A DNA stretch of 20,481 nucleotides from Porphyra umbilicalis (taxonomy: Eukaryota > Rhodophyta > Bangiophyceae > Bangiales > Bangiaceae), in assembly GCA_002049455.2 (NCBI GenBank), contig KV919344.1, positions 1-20,481 on the forward strand. Direction: 5' to 3'. A program made the translations under genes and the position numbers. Each line of letters starts with the position of its first letter. Positions within the stretch are counted from its first letter, which is position 1. The notes beneath the pieces were generated by a model. That model did not search any database. It was not told the origin of the DNA and was given only the letters and a program-made list of their open reading frames with translations. This document shows, in pieces, positions 18,869 to 20,481 of this stretch.

Positions 18869-20206
18869 GCGCGACGACCACGGCCGCGGCCGCGCCGCCG
18901 CGTATGCGGCCATGGCCGCCGCCGGCGACGCCGGCCTCCCCCCCGCCGCCGGCTTCCGCGTCGGCTACTGCGGGCCGCTGCTGCCGCCGCTCCTCTCCCG
19001 CTGCTCGATCGACGTGGCGTTTGTGGACAAGGCCGCCTGCTGCGCCGCGCTCGTCGCGTGGAACGCTGCCCGCTGCTGGTGCGACGCGCACGCGTTCAAC
19101 CACCTGACGGTCATTGCGGGGAATGATTTTGCCTTTTTCTACCGCGCCTTTGACTGCGTTGGGGCGGGGGAGACGGTCTTCCACCCGCGCCTGCCCCCGC
19201 CGAGTTATGTGCGCGGCGCCGTGCCGTCGGGGACGTGCCCGAAAGCGCTCGAGTCGGTTGCGGCTGGCGAGGGGGAGGCGTGCGCCGCGCCCAACGGGGG
19301 TGCCGGTGGCGGCGGCGGCGGCGCCGGCACGGCCGCGGCAGAGGCGCTCCGCGGCCGCCGGCAGGCGGTGGTGAGCATGCTCCTGACGGCCGACTTGCCG
19401 CGCCCGTCCGACGCGGACGCGTACACGGGGATGGTCGGCGCGTGGTTTACGGCCGACGCGGTGCTCGGCGTCGTGCAGCTCGGGCGGTGGGTCGGCCGCG
19501 CGGCGGTCGTCGAGTACCTCTTGTCCCGCACGACGGCCGCCGGGGGCGTGCCGTTTGCCCACCCGCACGTGGCGTCGGGGGCGGCGCGGCTGCCGCCGAC
19601 GTGGATCGCCTCTGCGGCCGTCGCCGTGACGGCCGACGCGGCGCCCGACGGCGCCTTTTACCGCACGCACGCGTGGGTGCGCTTTGCCCCCTGCGCGTCT
19701 GCCATTGAGGAGCTGTGGGTGGCGGACAATGAGCTCGGCCGCCTCCACGACCAGTACGCCTACTTTGACGACGCGCGGCTGCTGGCGCGCTACGACCACA
19801 CGGCGGCGGGGTGGTGCGGGCTCCTCGGCCGCCGGTGCGTCGGGCCGCTCTTCCCCTACCCCTCCCCGGCGGCGTGTCGCGCGCACTACCGGGCCCTCCG
19901 CCGCCGCAAGCGGGTCATGTGCAACGACGCGGGGGGGGGCGTCGACGCCGTGCCGCCGTGGGGGCTCGCCGGCAACACCGTCGCCTGCCGGGCCATGTAC
20001 GTGGATTTGGCGGCGGTGCGGCCGGGGCGCTACTGCCGGCTGCTCGCATCGACAACGCCGGCGGCGTGTGTCGAGGCGGCGTGCCCGCCGGGGGGGTACG
20101 GGGACCCCTTCCGGCGGGCCAACCCGCGCCACTCGGGGGGGGGGGGTTTGTGTGTACAGAGGGGGGGTGCCGGGAGAGCTGGTACGACAAGAACGAGTGG
20201 GATTGA
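18600..20206 (+). CDS. Probable membrane-anchored or secreted cysteine-rich protein with weak NTF2/SnoaL-like region; frame change near C-terminus
   Basis: The ATG at 18600 has a strong context (GCCGCCATGG). After a basic, Pro-rich stretch, residues about 34-57 are a continuous Ala/Val helix that could be a signal anchor, followed by a poly-Gly tract (18805-18868). The conserved-looking part then begins (VGYCGPLLPPLLSRC) and is rich in Cys, as expected for an exported disulphide-bonded protein. Residues about 265-395 (YTGMVGAWFTADAVLG, GRAAVVEYLL, then alternating strands) resemble the helix-strand pattern of NTF2/SnoaL-like folds, but I cannot confirm this. At the 12-G run 20135-20146 the reading frame turns into Gly/Arg repeats, whereas the neighbouring frame gives FVCTEGGCRESWYDKNEWD and a TGA at 20204-20206; I take that as the real end. 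Without the shift, the frame would run to 20399. Function unknown. Confidence 0.6.
18805..18868. repeat. (GGC)n microsatellite encoding poly-Gly
   Basis: A near-pure GGC tract lies within the cysteine-rich protein gene, between the proposed membrane anchor and the conserved part. In the chosen frame it encodes a long glycine run. Confidence 0.9.
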
Positions 20207-20207
20207 A

Positions 20208-20252
20208 GGGGGGGGGGGGGGGGGGGTTGGGGGGGGGCGGGGGGGGGGGGGG
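20208..20252 (+). repeat. Poly-G cluster immediately after the proposed stop codon
   Basis: On the plus strand there is G19 (20208-20226), TT, G9 (20229-20237), C, G14 (20239-20252). The cluster starts one base after the TGA at 20204-20206. It has strong G-quadruplex potential in the transcript. Confidence 0.9.
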
Positions 20253-20481
20253 AACACGCGCCAAGGCGTGTGTCAGACGGTGCACAAACTGCAGGGGCGG
20301 CTCGAGGGTGGTCTTGCTTTGTGCGCGCTCGACTGGTGGTCCCGCCGTCCAGGGCGTCGGCTGGCCCTTGATGGTACGCGGCAGACGCGTGGCAGGTGAC
20401 GACGCCGACACGGCGGCGCGGCACAGCGCCGCCCACCCCGCACGCCCACAGGGGCAGAGCCCGCAGCCCGCACGGGCGGTC

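Noticed and set aside
18426..20411. Minus-strand open frame of about 660 codons
   Set aside because: It is antisense to the cysteine-rich gene, Arg-rich and without a domain; it is open only because of extreme GC content.
1..20481. CRISPR arrays, rRNA or prokaryotic defence genes
   Set aside because: No regularly spaced repeats, no rRNA-like segments and no prokaryotic-type gene organisation were seen; spliced genes show that the DNA is eukaryotic.

Overview
The window is nuclear eukaryotic DNA. Three genes encode eukaryote-specific or typically eukaryotic products: a SAGA-complex SGF29 Tudor protein, a RING-H2 ubiquitin ligase and a VIT/CCC1-type vacuolar iron transporter. Two of them are interrupted by GT-AG introns of about 220-330 bp that can be spliced exactly in frame. 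GC content is very high in and around genes, with long CCG/GGC microsatellites and G or C homopolymers, and there are lower-GC islands. Coding density is low. This would suit a GC-rich alga or other protist; a bangiophyte red alga is one guess, but the sequence alone does not settle the lineage.

Layout: 1-1076 holds no gene I recognise. SGF29 (minus strand, 3 exons) spans 1077-3261. It probably shares an upstream region, 3262-4530, with a small plus-strand gene for an 82-residue single-pass membrane protein (4531-4779). The minus-strand RING-H2 gene (5231 to about 8952) converges on that gene. Its low-complexity N-terminal half seems to change frame at a (CCG)20 tract. From 8953 to 10960 there is no recognisable gene, but there is a chain of three directly abutting hairpins at 9776-9856, after which GC drops sharply. 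The iron transporter (minus, 4 exons, 252 aa) spans 10961-12477 and is the best resolved gene here.

From about 12900 to 17800 the DNA has a lower GC content and looks like accessory or mobile-derived sequence. It holds a unit flanked by CACGCC-rich clusters containing decayed coding sequence (12955-13900), a 143-aa hypothetical ORF (14033-14464), and a two-exon gene (14938 to about 16800 or 17237) with CxxC motifs and a GLDKGG motif. The 143-aa ORF and the first exon of that gene share a QSQFW...FERLV pattern, which suggests local duplication.

A second run of palindromes (17773-17894) precedes a very GC-rich plus-strand gene (about 18600-20206). It encodes a probable membrane-anchored, cysteine-rich protein with a weak NTF2/SnoaL-like look. 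Its natural C-terminus lies in another frame beyond a 12-G run, and a dense poly-G cluster follows its stop. The identified genes are unrelated housekeeping functions (chromatin reading, ubiquitylation, iron storage); I see no operon-like cooperation and no prokaryotic-style system.
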